Positions 8,105-16,269 are shown, counted from the first letter of the stretch. The stretch: DNA of 25,459 nt from JANXVY01 sp038329675 (GCA_038329675.1 JBBQNE010000032.1:1-25459); one strand, 5' to 3'. Program-made: numbers and translations. Notes: a model not told the origin generated them from the letters alone.

Positions 8105-9414
8105 CGCAGTTCAGGCGTGTGCGGGAACAAACGCCGATGCTCCTCGATCGCATAACGGTCCGTTTGGCCCGAGACATAATCAGCGACCAGTCGCGCGCGC
8201 CGGCGGTCATCAAGGCTTCGAGCGACGTTCTCCCAGTCGACGGGCAACGTCGACGGGTCCGCCAGATAGATCTCAAACAAGTCGCCGACGATCCGTTCGG
8301 CGCGGTTCATGACGCCCATCACCCACGGGTGGCGATAAACGCGCCCGTAAAGAAACGCGCGTAATTCCGCAACATTATCAGCCATCTGCGCAGAAAACCC
8401 AAGGACGGGCCTGCCCGCGGCCCGGATGTCGTCTGGGCTGTTCGGCGCGAGTTCAGCCAGCCGGCGACGGCTCTCACCGACACAATCGGCAATCATCACT
8501 GTGATCATCCGTCGGGTGATCTCGTAGGCCCGCCGCCCGGCATCGCGAGGTGCGTCTAGAGCCATCGTGGCAGCCACGAACCCGACCGTCATCCGCGGCT
8601 CGGCTAGGTCATCAAACGTTACGAGCTTGGCCCGCAACCCGTCGTCAACGTCGTGCGTCAGGTAGGCGATATCATCGGCGAGCGCTGCCACCTGCGCTTC
8701 AGCCGAGGCGTAAGATTGAAGCTCTAGCGGACGCCAGGTTTCAAGCCCGCGCGAAACCTTCGCCACCGCCGATCCTGTTGTCACCGGGCCGTTGTGCTTG
8801 GCTAACCCCTCAAGCGTTTCCCACGCCAAGTTCAAGCCGTCGAAATCAGCGTAGCGCCGCTCAAGCGCGGTGACGACCCGCAAACTCTGCGCGTTATGAT
8901 CAAAACCGCCGTGGTCGGCGATCGCGCGATCGATTGCCCGTTCGCCAGCATGCCCGAACGGCGGGTGTCCAAGATCGTGGGCAAGTGCCAACACCTCGGC
9001 AAGGTCCTCATCGAGGCGCAGCTGCCGGGCGATCGTCCGGGCGATCTGCGCCACCTCAAGCGTGTGGGTCAGCCGGGTGCGATAATGGTCGCCCTCGTGA
9101 AAGATAAAGACTTGCGTTTTGTGGATGAGCCGCCGGAAGGCGCTGGCATGGATCACGCGATCGCGATCGCGCTGGAACGGCGAGCGGGTCAGGCAGGGCG
9201 CTTCCGCCGTTCGCCGCCCCCGAGATGGCACGCCGCTCGCCGCATACGGTGCCGGGTCGCGTTGGCCGGGCTCCAGGGCTTGGCCATAGTCGCAATCCCC
9301 AGCCTTCAAGCCCAAATCAACGGCTTTCCCTAGGTGCTCAAGCCCCTTGGTCGCCGCGCGGCTACCCTGGCTCGCGGGCATCGTGCCCTGTGTGATGTTG
9401 CCGCGCTGCGACAT
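8101..9414 (-). CDS. dgt: dGTPase-like HD-domain deoxynucleoside triphosphohydrolase
   Basis: HD-domain enzymes of this type cleave dNTPs to the nucleoside plus triphosphate and help set dNTP pools. The metal-binding histidines and aspartate are clear: H117 (THTLEVAQIAR) and H146-D147 (LALAHDLGHPPFGHAGE), followed by GGFDHNAQSLRVVTALERRYADFDGLNLAWETLEGLAKHNGP, a hallmark of the alphaproteobacterial subgroup. At 437 residues it is somewhat long. The extra length is at the N-terminus: conserved sequence begins only near PYAASG (about residue 56), so the real start may lie downstream of ATG 9414; ATG 9381 has AGGG in front. It diverges from erpA, and its stop overlaps the PPTase start. The erpA-dgt neighbourhood is common in alphaproteobacteria. 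Confidence 0.93.
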   Translation of the reverse strand: MSQRGNITQGTMPASQGSRAATKGLEHLGKAVDLGLKAGDCDYGQALEPGQRDPAPYAASGVPSRGRRTAEAPCLTRSPFQRDRDRVIHASAFRRLIHKTQVFIFHEGDHYRTRLTHTLEVAQIARTIARQLRLDEDLAEVLALAHDLGHPPFGHAGERAIDRAIADHGGFDHNAQSLRVVTALERRYADFDGLNLAWETLEGLAKHNGPVTTGSAVAKVSRGLETWRPLELQSYASAEAQVAALADDIAYLTHDVDDGLRAKLVTFDDLAEPRMTVGFVAATMALDAPRDAGRRAYEITRRMITVMIADCVGESRRRLAELAPNSPDDIRAAGRPVLGFSAQMADNVAELRAFLYGRVYRHPWVMGVMNRAERIVGDLFEIYLADPSTLPVDWENVARSLDDRRRARLVADYVSGQTDRYAIEEHRRLFPHTPELR

Positions 9415-9454
9415 GTGTTGACCCGTTCGTTAACCGGCCGCCGCTCCCGCCGAT

Positions 9455-9482
9455 TTGACTGGCGGGCATTCTCACTTATGTA
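9455..9482 (+). promoter_or_regulatory. Possible sigma-70-type promoter for erpA
   Basis: TTGACT at 9455-9460 and TATGTA at 9477-9482 are separated by 16 bases in the 105-base divergent region between dgt and erpA, 37 bases before the erpA start. The -35 match is good and the -10 match is moderate. No clear Rrf2/IscR-type operator was seen. Confidence 0.35.
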
Positions 9483-9519
9483 TCTAAAGCAACATTCACC
9501 ATGGGAAGGCTAAGCCACC

Positions 9520-9864
9520 ATGACGACGGCTACCGCCGCACACTCCGTTTCGCTGTCCGAACGGGCCGCCCGCCGCATCCTCGTGATCGGAGCCGACGGC
9601 GCGAGCGCACCCACGCTGCGAATCAGCGTTGAAGGTGGCGGCTGTTCGGGCTTCCAATACAAGTTTGACCTCACCGGCACCACAGCACCCGACGATGTGG
9701 TGCTAGAGCGCAACGGTGCCCGTGTGCTTATCGACCCGATTTCCATGGGTTTCCTCGCCGGCTCTGAAATTGATTTCGTCGATGACCTCATTGGCTCATC
9801 GTTCCAAATCAGAAATCCCAACGCAACGGCCTCCTGCGGCTGCGGCACGAGCTTTACGATATAG
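9520..9864 (+). CDS. erpA: HesB/IscA-family iron-sulfur cluster insertion protein (ErpA-like)
   Basis: A-type carrier proteins hold a [2Fe-2S] or [4Fe-4S] cluster and pass it to apo-enzymes. At 114 residues it has the usual length and the three conserved cysteines: C42 in EGGGCSGFQY and C106 and C108 in the C-terminal SCGCGTSF. IDPISMGFLAGSEIDFVDDL is a typical central motif. I call it ErpA rather than IscA or SufA because it sits next to dgt, a common alphaproteobacterial arrangement, and not in an isc or suf operon; sequence alone does not settle this. A GGGAAGG ribosome site lies ten bases upstream. Confidence 0.92.
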   Translation: MTTATAAHSVSLSERAARRILVIGADGASAPTLRISVEGGGCSGFQYKFDLTGTTAPDDVVLERNGARVLIDPISMGFLAGSEIDFVDDLIGSSFQIRNPNATASCGCGTSFTI

Positions 9865-10062
9865 CACCAGAACGTCATGCAACGCGCTTGGGCGGGACAA
9901 CCAATCCTGTGCCACAACCCAATCCTTGGCGACATCGCCTGGGGATACGCGACAATCGAGCTGGCGGCAGCGTGTGGCGCACGCCAATGCACTTTGCTAA
10001 GACCGCCAAACCCATACCGCTAACGCGTGACCGGGCTCAAAGACAACACGGGTGAAAACAAT

Positions 10063-11325
10063 ATGGCCATGACGCGGGATGCCGCCACGAGCGACACGAT
10101 CGACGGCGCCAGTCAGCGGAATGCCCGGCTGAAACAGGCCGTGCATCGCCACAAAGTCACCTCGCGAGCTGGCATGTCGGAACGCGTGTTCACGGCGATG
10201 TTTTCCGGCCTCGTCTACCCGCAAATTTGGGAAGACCCAATCGTAGATCTCGACGCCATGCAGCTGAAATCTGGCGAGCATGTCGTCGCGATCATGTCAG
10301 GGGGCTGCAACGTCAACAGCTACATTTCACTGGCCGACGTGCGCATCACCGCGGTCGACTTGAACCCCGCGCACGTCGCCTTGAACAAGCTCAAGGCCTG
10401 TGCGGCAGCGAAATTGCCCGATTATGAGGCCTTTCACCGGTTCTTTGCCGAGGCCGACACACCAGAAAACATCACCGCCTACGAGCGCTATTTAGCTCCC
10501 CACCTGGACGCAACAACCCGTGCCTACTGGGAGGCGCGTGACAAGTTTGGCCGCAAACGGATCTCCTACTTCGCCAACAACATTTACCGGCACGGGCTCC
10601 TCGGTCGGTTTATAGGCGCTGGCCACGCGCTCGCCAAAGCGCACGGGCGTGATCTTCGCAAAATTTTGCGCGCCAAATCGAAGGCCGAACAGCGCGCCAT
10701 CTTTGATGCAGAAATCGGTCCGCTATTCCAAAAGCCCCACATCCGCTGGTTGTGCGAACGTCCCTCAGCTCTCTTTGGGCTTGGCATTCCGCCCGCGCAG
10801 TTCGAAGCCCTGAAGGGCAACGAAAAGCACATGGCCGACGTGCTGTATAAGCGCACCGAGCGGCTGTGTTGCGACTTTGACTTCGCCGATAATTACTTCG
10901 CGTGGCAAGCCTTTGGTCGGCGTTATGCCAGCGGCGGCGCGGGACCGTTACCACCCTATTTGCAACGGCAAAACTTCGATCAATTGCGTGCACGGGTCGG
11001 CAATCTCGAGATCTTGCATCGCTCCTTCACCGAGTACCTCGCAAGCCAAGCAACCGGCACGTGCGATGCTTTTGTGCTGCTCGATGCCCAAGACTGGATG
11101 ACCGACGAGCAACTGACCGAATTGTGGTCACAGATCGCTCGCACGTCAAAGCCCGGCAGTCGCGTGATCTTCCGCACAGCTGGTGAAGACACGATTTTGC
11201 CCGGCCGCGTGCCCGACGCGTTGCTGTCGCGCTTCACCTATGACGTCGCCACCTGCCGCGCGTGGACCAACCAGGATCGCTCGTCGATTTATGGCGGTTT
11301 CCACCTTTATGTGTTCAAGGGCTGA
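10063..11325 (+). CDS. btaA: BtaA: S-adenosylmethionine:diacylglycerol 3-amino-3-carboxypropyltransferase
   Basis: BtaA moves the 3-amino-3-carboxypropyl group of SAM onto diacylglycerol, making diacylglyceryl-homoserine, the first step to the phosphorus-free betaine lipid DGTS. The 420-residue protein matches the family (DUF3419) throughout: FSGLVYPQIWEDPIVDLDAM near the start, the SAM pocket VVAIMSGGCNVNSYISL followed by ITAVDLNPAHVALNKLK, and the C-terminal FVLLDAQDWM and SRVIFRTAGEDTILPGRVPD. ATG 10063 is preferred, with GGTGA eight bases ahead; GTG 10027 in the same frame would add 12 residues. btaB begins four bases after its stop. No convincing Pho box was seen in the 198 bases upstream, although phosphate control is common for this pathway. 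Confidence 0.95.
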   Translation: MAMTRDAATSDTIDGASQRNARLKQAVHRHKVTSRAGMSERVFTAMFSGLVYPQIWEDPIVDLDAMQLKSGEHVVAIMSGGCNVNSYISLADVRITAVDLNPAHVALNKLKACAAAKLPDYEAFHRFFAEADTPENITAYERYLAPHLDATTRAYWEARDKFGRKRISYFANNIYRHGLLGRFIGAGHALAKAHGRDLRKILRAKSKAEQRAIFDAEIGPLFQKPHIRWLCERPSALFGLGIPPAQFEALKGNEKHMADVLYKRTERLCCDFDFADNYFAWQAFGRRYASGGAGPLPPYLQRQNFDQLRARVGNLEILHRSFTEYLASQATGTCDAFVLLDAQDWMTDEQLTELWSQIARTSKPGSRVIFRTAGEDTILPGRVPDALLSRFTYDVATCRAWTNQDRSSIYGGFHLYVFKG

Positions 11326-11329
11326 GCCT

Positions 11330-11998
11330 GTGGCTGGACAGCCAAGCGGTAGTCACGCCGACCATATGGACGGCATTTATCGCTATCAGCGCTACATCTA
11401 CGACCTAACGCGCAAGTTCTACCTGCTCGGCCGCGACCGCATGATCGCCGGGCTTGCCGTACCGGGCCATGGCACAATCCTTGAGGTTGGCTGCGGAACT
11501 GGCCGAAATCTGATCCTCGCCGCTAGGCGCTATCCAGCGGCCAAACTTTACGGTTTTGACATTTCCCAGATGATGCTTGAAACCGCCGCGGCCAACGTCG
11601 CGCGGGCTGGTCTATCGAGCCGCATTACACTCGCCCAGGGCGACGCGTCAGACTTCTCAAGCGAGGCTCTGTTCGGCGTGACATCCTTCGACCGGGTCTA
11701 CATCTCGTATTCGGTATCGATGATCCCACCGTGGCGTGAAGCCATCCGCCAAGCGTTTGCAGCGGTGAAGCCCGGCGGTTCGCTCCATATCGTCGATTTC
11801 GGTCAACAGGCCGGTTTGCCCGGGCCATTCAAGCGCGGGTTGCACGCCTGGTTGACGAAATTCTCTGTCACCCCCCGCGACGATCTCGAAGCAGAGATGG
11901 CCACGGTCGCAAAGTCGGGTGGCGGCAGCCTGGAGTTCGAGCACCTGTTCCGCGACTACGCGCGGCTTGGCGTCATCCGTCGCCCACGGTCGTCCTAA
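11330..11998 (+). CDS. btaB: BtaB: diacylglyceryl-homoserine N-methyltransferase
   Basis: BtaB methylates the amine of diacylglyceryl-homoserine three times with SAM to give the betaine lipid DGTS. The 222-residue class I methyltransferase has HMDGIYRYQRYIYDLTRKFYLLGRDRMIAGL near its start, typical of the family, then the SAM motif ILEVGCGTGRNL (about residues 46-57) and acidic motif KLYGFDIS. GTG 11330 is chosen because it falls four bases after the btaA stop and puts the family's usual N-terminus in place; the same frame is open further upstream inside btaA, but that part is not protein-like. Clearly co-transcribed with btaA and probably with the Cfa-like gene 120 bases on. Confidence 0.93.
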   Translation: MAGQPSGSHADHMDGIYRYQRYIYDLTRKFYLLGRDRMIAGLAVPGHGTILEVGCGTGRNLILAARRYPAAKLYGFDISQMMLETAAANVARAGLSSRITLAQGDASDFSSEALFGVTSFDRVYISYSVSMIPPWREAIRQAFAAVKPGGSLHIVDFGQQAGLPGPFKRGLHAWLTKFSVTPRDDLEAEMATVAKSGGGSLEFEHLFRDYARLGVIRRPRSS

Positions 11999-12118
11999 CC
12001 GCGAGCTTGTCCAAACCAACCCGGTCTCGAAACCGTCCGGGCCACCGCTGCCACATGCGCTTGTCTCGCAACGTGCGTCCATCCAACGATCATTACGGAA
12101 TAACGGGGGTGTCCACCG

Positions 12119-13432
12119 ATGGGCCAAAACACCAAGCAACTTTCAGCTGCCCGCGATATCGCTGCGGAGGCTGCCCGTACTCTTGATCTCGACGCATCGG
12201 TGCGATTGTGGGACGGCTCGCGCCACCCGCTCGGCACCGCGGTCACCAGCAGCTTTGAGATCGTGCTCAACTCGCCCGGCGCCATCGGCGCACTGTTGCG
12301 CTGGCCGACGCTTGATAACGTCATTCGCCGCTATGTCGAAAAAGACATCGATTTCGTTGGCGGCACGTTGATCGATTTTGGCGAGCAACTGAACCGATCG
12401 GGCCGCAGCATTCGCGCCCGCGACGTCAACAAGCTGCAACTACTGTGGCAACTGCGGCCATTTCTGCTGTCTGCTCAAGGCGCACCGGCGGCGCAAGAAC
12501 AGGGCTTTGATGGCGATCGTCTGGGTCGGCGCAAAACATCGCGGGACAACGAAGCCTACGTCCGCTTTCACTACGATCTGTCGAATGATTTTTACGCGCT
12601 CTTTCTCGATCCACAGATGGTCTATTCGTGCGCCTACTTTCGCGATTGGGACAACGACATCGCAACGGCCCAAACCGACAAGCTCGATATGATCTGCCGT
12701 AAACTTCGGCTGAAGCCCAGCGACCGTTTGCTCGATATCGGTTGCGGCTGGGGCGGGCTCGTGTGCCACGCCGCGCGCCACTATGGCGTCACGGCCACCG
12801 GCATCACGTTGTCAGAGGAGCAACTTGATTTTGCCCGCGACACGGTCAAGCGGCTCAAGCTCGAAAACCAAGTCACGATCCTCCACAGCGACTATGCCGC
12901 TATGTCCGGCACCTTCGACAAGGTCGCCTCGATCGGCATGTATGAACACATTGGCCTGACCAATATCCCGGCCTACATGCAAAAAGTCCGGAGCCTGATG
13001 TCGGAAGATGGCGTGTTTTTAAACCACGCAATCTCCCATCGCGCGCCCAAGCCAGCGATCTTTGGCGGCCGCCGTCCGATGCGGCCCGAACAACGCGCCA
13101 TCGCAAAGTATATTTTCCCCGGCGGGGAGCTCGATGACATCGGCCACAGTATCGTCGCCATGGAGCGGGCGGGGTTTGAGGTCCACGACGTCGAAGGCTG
13201 GCGCGAACACTATGCGCGCACCTGCAAGTTATGGTGCGAGCGGCTGACCGCGGAACAAACCCGTGCGATCGAACTTGTCGGCGAAGAAAAATACCGGATC
13301 TGGGTCGCCTATCTGGCTGGCGTGTCGTTGGCGTTTTCGCGTGGCACGTTGCGTATTTTCCAGACGGTGGCGACGAAAACCGCCAAACGCAAATCGCCAT
13401 TGCCGCCAACCCGCGCCGATCTCTACCGCTGA
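12119..13432 (+). CDS. cfa: Cyclopropane-fatty-acyl-phospholipid synthase-family methyltransferase
   Basis: Enzymes of this family transfer the SAM methyl group to a double bond of membrane-lipid acyl chains, making a cyclopropane ring or, in some members, a methyl branch. The 437-residue protein has an N-terminal SCP2-like lipid-facing region (about 30-110), FHYDLSNDFYALFLDPQMVYSCAYF (about 150-175), the SAM motif LLDIGCGWGGL (about 203) and SIGMYEHIGLTNIPAYMQKV, all typical of Cfa. It lies directly after btaAB on the same strand, suggesting it acts on betaine lipids or is induced with them. Which reaction it performs (cyclopropane, methyl branch or desaturation-linked) cannot be told. A G-rich stretch (GGGGG) about ten bases upstream of ATG may serve as the ribosome site. 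Confidence 0.9.
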   Translation: MGQNTKQLSAARDIAAEAARTLDLDASVRLWDGSRHPLGTAVTSSFEIVLNSPGAIGALLRWPTLDNVIRRYVEKDIDFVGGTLIDFGEQLNRSGRSIRARDVNKLQLLWQLRPFLLSAQGAPAAQEQGFDGDRLGRRKTSRDNEAYVRFHYDLSNDFYALFLDPQMVYSCAYFRDWDNDIATAQTDKLDMICRKLRLKPSDRLLDIGCGWGGLVCHAARHYGVTATGITLSEEQLDFARDTVKRLKLENQVTILHSDYAAMSGTFDKVASIGMYEHIGLTNIPAYMQKVRSLMSEDGVFLNHAISHRAPKPAIFGGRRPMRPEQRAIAKYIFPGGELDDIGHSIVAMERAGFEVHDVEGWREHYARTCKLWCERLTAEQTRAIELVGEEKYRIWVAYLAGVSLAFSRGTLRIFQTVATKTAKRKSPLPPTRADLYR

Positions 13433-13811
13433 GGTCAACGCGACGGCTGAACGCGTGCGTGCGGCCGGTCTGCGCCGGGCCTCCATCATAGAGGTCGCAC
13501 TGACACTCCTGACCAATCGGTCATTTGATCCAAACTTCGACGAACTCGACTGCTGATTGACACTTAACTTAGGGTTGCGGCTGTCCGTTCAGCTGAACTG
13601 TTCAACACCGAACCGGTGTGTCGGCTCGCCGTGGCCGCTACAACTTCAGCCAAGCGCCAGGCGTTGCCGCGGTGTTGACCATTGTTCGCCATCATGGACT
13701 TGCTGACCATTAAGGGTTATCCCACCGGCCGGTTGTAGTCTGCCGTCGCGTGGACTACCACGGGGCGCTATCAATCACTCGCCTGTTTCTAACGGACGAG
13801 CCGGAGGCCGT
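13433..13811. other. Gene-free spacer between cfa and acp
   Basis: This 379-base stretch separates the betaine-lipid genes from the acyl carrier protein gene. A TTGACC at about 13675 and a TTGACA at 13557 resemble -35 boxes, but neither has a good -10 element at the right distance. A short open stretch ending at 13556 (coding RASIIEVALTLLTNRSFDPN) looks protein-like but is only about 33 codons from GTG 13455 and has no ribosome site. No RNA gene or strong hairpin was recognised. Confidence 0.5.
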
Positions 13812-14075
13812 ATGGACGAGGTTACGACGAAAATCACCGAGATCCTGAAAAAGCATATGAAGGAGCCGCGTGATGATATCTCCGCGGAGACGGCGCTTGC
13901 GGATCTAAAGATCGAATCCATCGACCTAGCGATGATCGTGTTCGACATCGAAGATTCGTTCCAGGTCGAAATTCCATACAATGCCAATGAGGAGGTCAGC
14001 GACTTCCAAACCGTCGGCACTGTGGTCGATCGGGTCAAGTCGCTGATCGCCGAGAAGCAAGCGAGCAAAGCTTGA
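13812..14075 (+). CDS. Special-purpose acyl carrier protein
   Basis: An 87-residue acidic helical protein whose pattern ALADLKIESIDLAMIVFDIEDSFQVEIPYN is that of acyl carrier proteins. The phosphopantetheine serine is S36, set in ESI where housekeeping AcpP has DSL. The length and the neighbouring ketoacyl synthase recall the NodF/NodE pair and other dedicated ACPs, not the fabD-fabG-acpP-fabF housekeeping cluster. GGAGG lies four bases before the ATG. The likely activator is a PPTase such as that at 7334-8104. It would carry a growing or finished acyl chain in the cytoplasm; the final product is unknown. Confidence 0.88.
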   Translation: MDEVTTKITEILKKHMKEPRDDISAETALADLKIESIDLAMIVFDIEDSFQVEIPYNANEEVSDFQTVGTVVDRVKSLIAEKQASKA

Positions 14076-14249
14076 CGCTTGGATTGGCTGGCTCAGGTGA
14101 GGTCGCAGGCGACAGTTGGCGCTAGGCGGAACATAACCCAAACGGAACGGCTTACGGCGGTTTGGCCGCCGCAGCCCCCGGTTTCACCCTCGCGTGCACG
14201 GGGCGCGGCACTCGCTACAACAGGCTGCGCCTGTCGCAGCCGCCCCACC

Positions 14250-14296
14250 ATAGGGCGCTCCATAACGGGCCGCTCGATATCGGGCCGCCCTATCAC
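14250..14296 (+). repeat. Direct/inverted repeat leader before the ketoacyl synthase
   Basis: Three near-copies of a 15-base GGGCCGCTCGATATC-like unit run head to tail (14253-14266, 14267-14281, 14282-14296). The outer ends form an exact 8-base inverted repeat, ATAGGGCG (14250-14257) and CGCCCTAT (14286-14293). It ends immediately at the AGGA ribosome site of the ketoacyl synthase gene, so a hairpin here could affect translation, or the repeats may bind a regulator. No T-run follows. Confidence 0.55.
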
Positions 14297-14307
14297 AGGA
14301 CACCAGT

Positions 14308-15561
14308 ATGAGTGAAACGAACAGCGGTCGACGCGTCGTCGTCACCGGCATGGGCGCCGTCACGCCGATCGGTACGACCGTCGACGATTTTTGGGCCGGT
14401 GTCCGCGCTGGACGGTGTGGCGTTTCCAAGCTTGAAGGATTGCCGCAGGAGGACGAAGACGACCTCAAAATCAAGATCGCTGCGCAGGTCAAAGACTTCG
14501 ATCACAAAGCCCGGCTCAAGCATTTCAGCCGCGACCGGATCATTCTTCATGCGGACCGTTATTCCTGGTTTGCCGCCGCCGCCGCCGATGAAGCGATCAA
14601 ACAGTCGGGCCTCACAGTCCCCTTCGTCGATGGGTCGCGCGCAGCCTGCATTATCGGTTCGGGCGCCGGTGGCCTTGTCACCTATGAGGTCGCCTACCGC
14701 GATCTGTTCCGCCACAAAAAGAAGATCACCCATCCGCTCACCCTGCTGCGGATCATCGGCTCGTCGGCATCGGCCCACGTTGGCATCGAGTTCGGCGTCA
14801 AAGGGCCAACGTTCGCAACCTGCTCGGCTTGCTCAACGGCGGCGCACGCCATCGGGATCGGTCGCGACTACATTCGCTCGGGCTTGTCCGATGTGGCTAT
14901 CGTCGGCGCCTCGGAGAGCGTCATCAACTATGGCACGATGAAAGCTTGGCAGGCGCTTCACGTGCTCTCGCCGCAGGGCTGTTTCCCGTTCTCCAAGAAA
15001 CGCAACGGCACGGTGCTTGGCGAAGGCGCGGGCATCCTCGTGATTGAGAGCCTCGAACATGCACAGGCACGTGGCGCCAAAATTCTAGCCGAACTCAAAG
15101 GCTTCGGCATGACGTCAGACAGCAAAGACATGGTCAACCCCGACATCGACGGCCCGCTCAACGCCATGCGGCTCGCCCTTGCCGACGCCAAACTCGCGCC
15201 TGAGCAGATCGACTACATCAACGCTCATGGTACTGCGACCGCGATCAACGACAAGAATGAGACCAACGCGATCAAGGCCCTGTTTGGCGCTCATGCCTAC
15301 AAGCTGGCTGTCTCGTCGACCAAATCAATGCACGGCCACCCGCTCGGTGCAGGCGGTGGCATTGAAGCCGTTGCCTGCCTCAAAGCCATGCAAGACAACT
15401 GGATGCCACCGACGATCAACCTCAACGATCCCGATCCCGACTGTGACCTGGATTACGTGCCCAACGTCGGTCGCGCCAAGCCGCTCGGCTACACAATGTC
15501 GAACTCGTTTGCTTTCGGCGGCCTCAACGCCGTACTCGTCTTCGGCCCAGTTCCAGCCTAA
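14308..15561 (+). CDS. Beta-ketoacyl-ACP synthase, FabF/NodE-like
   Basis: Condensing enzymes of this class join an acyl primer to malonyl-ACP with loss of CO2. The 417-residue protein has the complete Cys-His-His triad: C175 (SACSTAAHAIG), H308 (NAHGTATAINDKNE) and H344 (STKSMHGHPLGAGG). It ends with SNSFAFGGLNAVLVF, a thiolase-fold landmark. The N-terminal RRVVVTGMGAVTPIG is also standard. It follows a dedicated ACP by 232 bases, without fabG, fabD or acpP nearby, so a specialised role (unusual or lengthened acyl chain) is more likely than housekeeping FabF. NodE, FabF2XL-type and type II polyketide-like synthases are all possible relatives. AGGA lies seven bases before the ATG. Confidence 0.9.
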   Translation: MSETNSGRRVVVTGMGAVTPIGTTVDDFWAGVRAGRCGVSKLEGLPQEDEDDLKIKIAAQVKDFDHKARLKHFSRDRIILHADRYSWFAAAAADEAIKQSGLTVPFVDGSRAACIIGSGAGGLVTYEVAYRDLFRHKKKITHPLTLLRIIGSSASAHVGIEFGVKGPTFATCSACSTAAHAIGIGRDYIRSGLSDVAIVGASESVINYGTMKAWQALHVLSPQGCFPFSKKRNGTVLGEGAGILVIESLEHAQARGAKILAELKGFGMTSDSKDMVNPDIDGPLNAMRLALADAKLAPEQIDYINAHGTATAINDKNETNAIKALFGAHAYKLAVSSTKSMHGHPLGAGGGIEAVACLKAMQDNWMPPTINLNDPDPDCDLDYVPNVGRAKPLGYTMSNSFAFGGLNAVLVFGPVPA

Positions 15562-15606
15562 GGGCTGGGTTGCGGTTTATGTTGCGCAGTCAGAACGGGC
15601 GGTGCC

Positions 15607-15984
15607 ATGCGCGAAATCGTGATCCGGGTCGTCGATATCGCCATCCGCGCCCGGCTGCTCGACACGCCGACTGCCGATAAAATTTGGGCCGCACTTCCAA
15701 TATATGCCGAAGCCCGAACCTGGGGCCAGGAAGTCTACTTTGAAACGGCCGTGGCGAGCCCCGCTGAGCCTGACGCCAAGGCCGTCGTACGCCGCGGAGA
15801 AATCGTCTACTGGCCAGACGGCGGGTCGATCGCCATTGGCTTTGGCCCGACGCCGATATCCGAATTGGGCGAAATTCGGCTGGCTGGTGCCTGCAACGTA
15901 TGGGCCGAAGCTGTCGACGACGTAACCCAGCTTAAAGCCGTCCACGCCGGGGAGCGTATTGCGGTGCTGCAAGCCGATAGTTGA
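15607..15984 (+). CDS. Cyclophilin-like fold protein (TM1367/DUF369-type)
   Basis: A 125-residue protein of beta-rich pattern. IRARLLDTPTADKIWAALPIYAEARTWGQEVYFETAV followed by GEIVYWPDGGSIAIGFGPTPIS is characteristic of the small cyclophilin-like family represented by Thermotoga TM1367. These proteins have the cyclophilin barrel but no demonstrated prolyl-isomerase activity, and their role is unknown. No signal peptide is seen, so it is cytoplasmic. It starts 45 bases after the ketoacyl synthase stop and may share its transcript, which gives no clear hint of function. The ribosome site is a weak GGGCGG. Confidence 0.8.
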   Translation: MREIVIRVVDIAIRARLLDTPTADKIWAALPIYAEARTWGQEVYFETAVASPAEPDAKAVVRRGEIVYWPDGGSIAIGFGPTPISELGEIRLAGACNVWAEAVDDVTQLKAVHAGERIAVLQADS

Positions 15985-16000
15985 GCGTCGGCCATCGTTT

Positions 16001-16029
16001 TTGACACGTCTCAGGGCAGCGAGACTTGC
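16001..16029 (+). promoter_or_regulatory. Possible promoter of the SRP RNA gene
   Basis: A consensus -35 box TTGACA lies at 16001-16006, preceded by a T-tract. About 17 bases on there is only a poor -10 (ACTTGC). Transcription from it would begin about 20-25 bases before the proposed mature 5' end of the SRP RNA, which is plausible for a processed RNA. Confidence 0.3.
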
Positions 16030-16059
16030 CACCGCACCCTGAAGCCGCCATATCTCATA

Positions 16060-16156
16060 GCGACTGGCGGCGGACGACGCCCTCGCCAACCGGGTCAGGT
16101 CGGGAACGAAGCAGCCCTAACGATCAGGCGCCGGGTCGTCCGCCAGTCACTTTTTA
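16060..16156 (+). ncRNA. ffs: 4.5S signal recognition particle RNA
   Basis: This RNA binds Ffh and directs membrane proteins to FtsY and the Sec translocon. The conserved domain IV is plain: GGTCAGGTCG, then the GGAA tetraloop (16103-16106), then CGAAGCAGCCCTAA. The flanks pair as a long hairpin: GACTGGCGG...GGACGAC (16062-16078) with GTCGTCCGCCAGTC (16135-16148), leaving a small bulge. A run of five T follows at 16151-16155, so the closing stem doubles as an intrinsic terminator. The exact ends are estimated. The position just upstream of dnaX is conserved in many bacteria. The base pair closing the tetraloop is G-C where the common form is C-G, a compensated swap. Confidence 0.93.
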
Positions 16157-16269
16157 TAGCGACCGCGTTGATAAGCGGCGCCTCGACCCAGATTGTTCGA
16201 TTTGGCCGCTTATCGCCCCTTTGCAACTGAGGGCTTGGCGCAACACGCCATTCGGGCCAAAACAGCGCC

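Noticed and set aside
9150..9175. GCGATCGC palindromes here and in other genes, like cyanobacterial HIP1
   Set aside because: They occur inside codon-biased GC-rich coding sequence and do not seem numerous enough to be a special element; a count against expectation would be needed.
9865..10062. Pho box upstream of btaA
   Set aside because: Only a lone GTCAT was found; the two spaced CTGTCAT-like halves needed are not present.
13455..13556. Small peptide ending SFDPNFDELDC after cfa
   Set aside because: It looks protein-like, but it is about 33 codons, starts at a GTG without ribosome site and matches nothing I know.
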